Origin: Hungatella sp.
GTDB taxonomy: Bacteria; Bacillota; Clostridia; Lachnospirales; Lachnospiraceae
Direction of reading: 5' to 3'
Length of the DNA stretch: 64,000 nucleotides
Assembly (NCBI GenBank): GCA_009712635.1
Contig: WASS01000007.1
Location: 127,869 to 191,868, forward strand
Shown: in pieces, positions 61,615 through 64,000 of the stretch
How positions within the stretch are numbered: position 1 is the first letter of the stretch
How the letters are laid out: each line of letters begins with the position of its first letter
Translations under genes and position numbers: made by a program
The notes under the pieces: generated by a model
What the model was told of the DNA's origin: nothing
Seen by the model: only the letters and a program-made list of their open reading frames with translations
Database searches by the model: none

Positions 61615-63587
61615 ACTGTATGTCCCCCTTCCTCATGTTCATTGGGCACCTTTCCTGTCTCTGCAATCTCTTCCAGTTCCAGAATAAGCTCCTCTAAATC
61701 GGAATGATCCAATCTGACCGGCTCCTTCTTTGTTATTTTCTCTGTTTCTTTTTCCTGTGATATCTTTGGAGATGTCTCAGCGGCAGAGACCTGTTTTTTT
61801 TCTTTCATGAACGGATCGGGCTGCATATAAGCTTCTGAAACAGTAACCGTAACATTGCCGTTTAAAATGGCCGACTGCATATCAAATGCATTGGTCATAC
61901 TTTTATAGCGTTGCTCAATGGCTTTATGTTCTTCCAATTCAAATTGTTTTAATACGGTCTCTTCCCTGATCTGTTGTTCTTTTTTCAACTGCCGTTCCCA
62001 ATCCGAAGTATTTACAAATGTTACAGCATTTTCAAAAATATATTTTATTCCTACAGATGCAATAATTATAAATACAGGCAGAATATGAAAGTGATACCGA
62101 TTCTGGCTTTCAACCATAAGATGCATGGCTGCTGTCCCCAGATAAACCAGGACAAGAACATAAAGAGAGGAGGCCTTTCTTTGCAGCAGATAAATCAAAG
62201 TCAGAAAAGAAAAGAGCACAGCCACCATATAAACAATCTGGCTTGCACTTTTTGCCTGATTGAGAAATACTTCCCTGTCTGGAGTCAGCTCATTTTGTTC
62301 TTTTAAGAAAGCCTGATTCCAGTCAGCCCCATAATTATCATTTCCCCACAACAATTCGTATTTTTTTATAAACAGGTTAAATAAACCACCTGGGTCAACA
62401 GTCAACCGGTTAAATGCCAAATCCCGGCACGCAATCTGCGCTTCTATAGGCGAACCGGTCCGTTCCAGATTGTCATATAAATACCTGGAATCTTCTTCAT
62501 TCCATCCCCCGCCGGATTCTTGATTAAGTCCTACCAAAAGATTATAGCCAAAGGACTGGCTAAAGGAAGGTGTTGATTTATTAATAGTGAGTTCTATATC
62601 TGTATTAAGGACACTGGATACCGCCATATAGGCCAACACCATAAACGCTGCCCTCATAAATCCCCTGGCCAGAAATCTTACCCAGACAGAAATGCTGTTG
62701 TGCGGTATTTCCGGTAATTTAGTCTTAAGAGGAATCAGAAATATAAGGATAGCAATTAATAATATTACAGCCATTGGACGGATTGCCGCAGTCACTGCAA
62801 TCAGACAGCCAAGGACAATATGAAGAAGGACTCCCCTGACCCCATGCTTTGTGGCGCCATCATAATCCATAACCAGATGAAGAAAAAGCAGCACACACAA
62901 ATATAAGAAAAATGAAAAGGAGTATTCTGCTGCAAGCATGTTGACGTAAAGAATTTGAGAAGGCCAGAATGCCGAAGCTGTAAGGGCTGTAAGCCCTGCC
63001 ATTCTCCCACCCAGCCTTCTGGCAATCCTGTAAATAAGATAAACCGTTCCTACGGAGAACAAGACATTTGCTATCTGTCCATTCCAGATACTGGTTCCAA
63101 ATAGAACAAAAATAGTTTTTAAAATATAGCAGTAACCCAGTATATGGGGAAACATCCCAATATAGTTACAATAACCTTCTCCCTTTTCCTGCAGAACCCC
63201 TTCCTTTAACATTTTAGCTATCTCGTAATAGGTTTTATAATCAGATTCCGGTTCCATGGGCAGATTCCGTATGACGGAAAGTCTGGCGGCAAATGCCAGA
63301 ACCAGAATAAGAATGACGGTTATTACTTCCAAAGCCAAAAGGTAATTATGATATTTTTTAAGCTTTGCAGTAATGGAAAGCCTGGCAGACAGCAGCGCTA
63401 AGAAGTTTACTCCTGCCCAGGTAAAGAAGAAGATCAGAATGAGCATTCCTTTCATTACATAAGGATATTCCTGATTTCCCTGTGCATCGGAGACTCCTGC
63501 AATCAGGATGTAGCCCATGCCTGCAATTGATAACGCAATACAGAAATGATAAAACCAGTTTTTCTCTAATCTCATCCGTTTCTTCAC
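61611..63587 (-). CDS. GT39-like polytopic glycosyltransferase with long cytosolic tail
   Basis: This protein has about ten membrane spans with the acidic motif EPESDYKTYYEIAK after the first two helices and GTSIWNGQIANVLFS, as in ArnT/PMT-type GT-C enzymes. From about residue 510 it continues with a charged, coiled-coil-prone cytosolic tail of about 150 residues, which is unusual. The start at 63587 is a GTG; an ATG at 63575 is equally plausible given the AAGGGG before it. It would transfer sugar from a polyprenyl-phosphate donor on the outer face. Donor unknown. Confidence 0.82.
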   Translation of the reverse strand: MKKRMRLEKNWFYHFCIALSIAGMGYILIAGVSDAQGNQEYPYVMKGMLILIFFFTWAGVNFLALLSARLSITAKLKKYHNYLLALEVITVILILVLAFAARLSVIRNLPMEPESDYKTYYEIAKMLKEGVLQEKGEGYCNYIGMFPHILGYCYILKTIFVLFGTSIWNGQIANVLFSVGTVYLIYRIARRLGGRMAGLTALTASAFWPSQILYVNMLAAEYSFSFFLYLCVLLFLHLVMDYDGATKHGVRGVLLHIVLGCLIAVTAAIRPMAVILLIAILIFLIPLKTKLPEIPHNSISVWVRFLARGFMRAAFMVLAYMAVSSVLNTDIELTINKSTPSFSQSFGYNLLVGLNQESGGGWNEEDSRYLYDNLERTGSPIEAQIACRDLAFNRLTVDPGGLFNLFIKKYELLWGNDNYGADWNQAFLKEQNELTPDREVFLNQAKSASQIVYMVAVLFSFLTLIYLLQRKASSLYVLVLVYLGTAAMHLMVESQNRYHFHILPVFIIIASVGIKYIFENAVTFVNTSDWERQLKKEQQIREETVLKQFELEEHKAIEQRYKSMTNAFDMQSAILNGNVTVTVSEAYMQPDPFMKEKKQVSAAETSPKISQEKETEKITKKEPVRLDHSDLEELILELEEIAETGKVPNEHEEGGHTV

Positions 63588-63607
63588 CCCTTTTCCAAAT
63601 TATCTGC

Positions 63608-64000
63608 CTATTCTTCATTCTTTTTTCTGTATACCCGTATCCGCAGCAAAATAATGATTACGGCAAATAGCATTAAAAACATAGCTGATGTTGCAATGAC
63701 TGTAAAAACAAGGGATTTCTTATTCCGGACCAGTTTCTCTGCCAGAGTGGGACCTTCCTTCACTTCCTCGGCTTTTATAAACTTAAGAGTCGTGATATTC
63801 TGATTTGCATCTATCACCACACAGTCCTTTTTCAGTTCTTCTCTTTTACTGCTGTCTCTTAAATAGTCCTCAAGATTCTTAAGGGTATCCTGGCTGCTTC
63901 CTGCCAATACCAGCAGAGTCCGGTTGAGAGAATAGGGGGATTTTAACAGCTGCATAACCCCGATTTTTCCTGCATAATCTCTGGACAAAATCAGCTGATC
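63608..64000 (-). CDS. BcsB-like membrane protein (partial, N-terminus beyond right edge)
   Basis: About 130 C-terminal codons are visible and the frame is open to the edge. The pattern of an extracytoplasmic domain (YSLNRTLLVLAGSSQDTLKNLEDYLRD) with a single C-terminal membrane helix (SLVFTVIATSAMFLMLFAVIIILLRI) and a short basic tail resembles the cellulose synthase regulatory subunit BcsB. The GH8-like and GT39-like genes downstream fit a cellulose-type or related exopolysaccharide locus. The match rests on a short C-terminal part, so the call is tentative. Confidence 0.6.
   Translation of the reverse strand, partial: DQLILSRDYAGKIGVMQLLKSPYSLNRTLLVLAGSSQDTLKNLEDYLRDSSKREELKKDCVVIDANQNITTLKFIKAEEVKEGPTLAEKLVRNKKSLVFTVIATSAMFLMLFAVIIILLRIRVYRKKNEE

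Noticed and set aside
1-64000. CRISPR arrays, tRNA/rRNA genes, insertion sequences or prophage
   Set aside because: No regularly spaced repeats, no tRNA cloverleaf, and no transposase or phage protein were seen among the translated frames or gaps.

Overview
The window reads as chromosomal DNA of an anaerobic, low-to-mid GC Firmicute of class Clostridia, most likely Lachnospiraceae (genus not resolvable here). Supporting features are strong AGGAGG ribosome-binding sites, LplABC-type sugar ABC systems with YesM/YesN or LacI regulators, NfnAB, a class B sortase, an L,D-transpeptidase with cell-wall-binding repeats, and a PucR-controlled allantoin locus. No tRNA, rRNA, CRISPR array, insertion sequence or prophage gene was recognised. 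After start correction no gap between genes exceeds 300 bases.

Layout: 1-4427 is a sugar ABC importer (two permeases and a solute-binding protein cut by the left edge) with a LacI-family repressor; an identical GAAACCGGTTTC palindrome precedes the importer operon and the repressor. 4720-7000 encodes NfnB/NfnA. 7165-24528 is a complete anaerobic allantoin locus: PucR, allantoate amidohydrolase, an LctP-type permease, carbamate kinase, a 1001-residue FdrA-YlbE fusion, ureidoglycolate dehydrogenase, ureidoglycine aminohydrolase, an alpha/beta hydrolase, two allantoinase-like enzymes, a DUF2877 protein (YlbF type) and an NCS1 permease. The predicted flow is allantoin, allantoate, ureidoglycine, ureidoglycolate, oxalurate, then oxamate plus carbamoyl phosphate, with ATP made by carbamate kinase. 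Several promoters here share a 27-bp dyad (AGAYAAA-N13-TTTATCY) placed exactly 10 nt before the -35 box.

24701-39901 is a surface polysaccharide locus: GT2 and GT8 glycosyltransferases, two flippases, DUF2142 and DUF2304 membrane proteins, an aminotransferase plus ATP-grasp pair, UDP-galactopyranose mutase and an L,D-transpeptidase. Four of its transcription units start from near-identical promoters (TTTACT-N17-TAnAAT). 40063-49122 is mostly housekeeping: GNAT, LeuA, TelA/XpaC, GlmM, sortase B, a BTAD regulator and methylglyoxal synthase.

49198-58636 is a pectin/rhamnogalacturonan-type utilisation locus: a GH4 glycosidase, a PL11-like protein without signal peptide, YesM/YesN and a second LplABC importer. 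58856-64000 is a second exopolysaccharide locus with a BcsB-like protein (cut by the right edge), a GT39-like membrane protein, a thioredoxin-GH8-like fusion and UDP-GlcNAc 2-epimerase.
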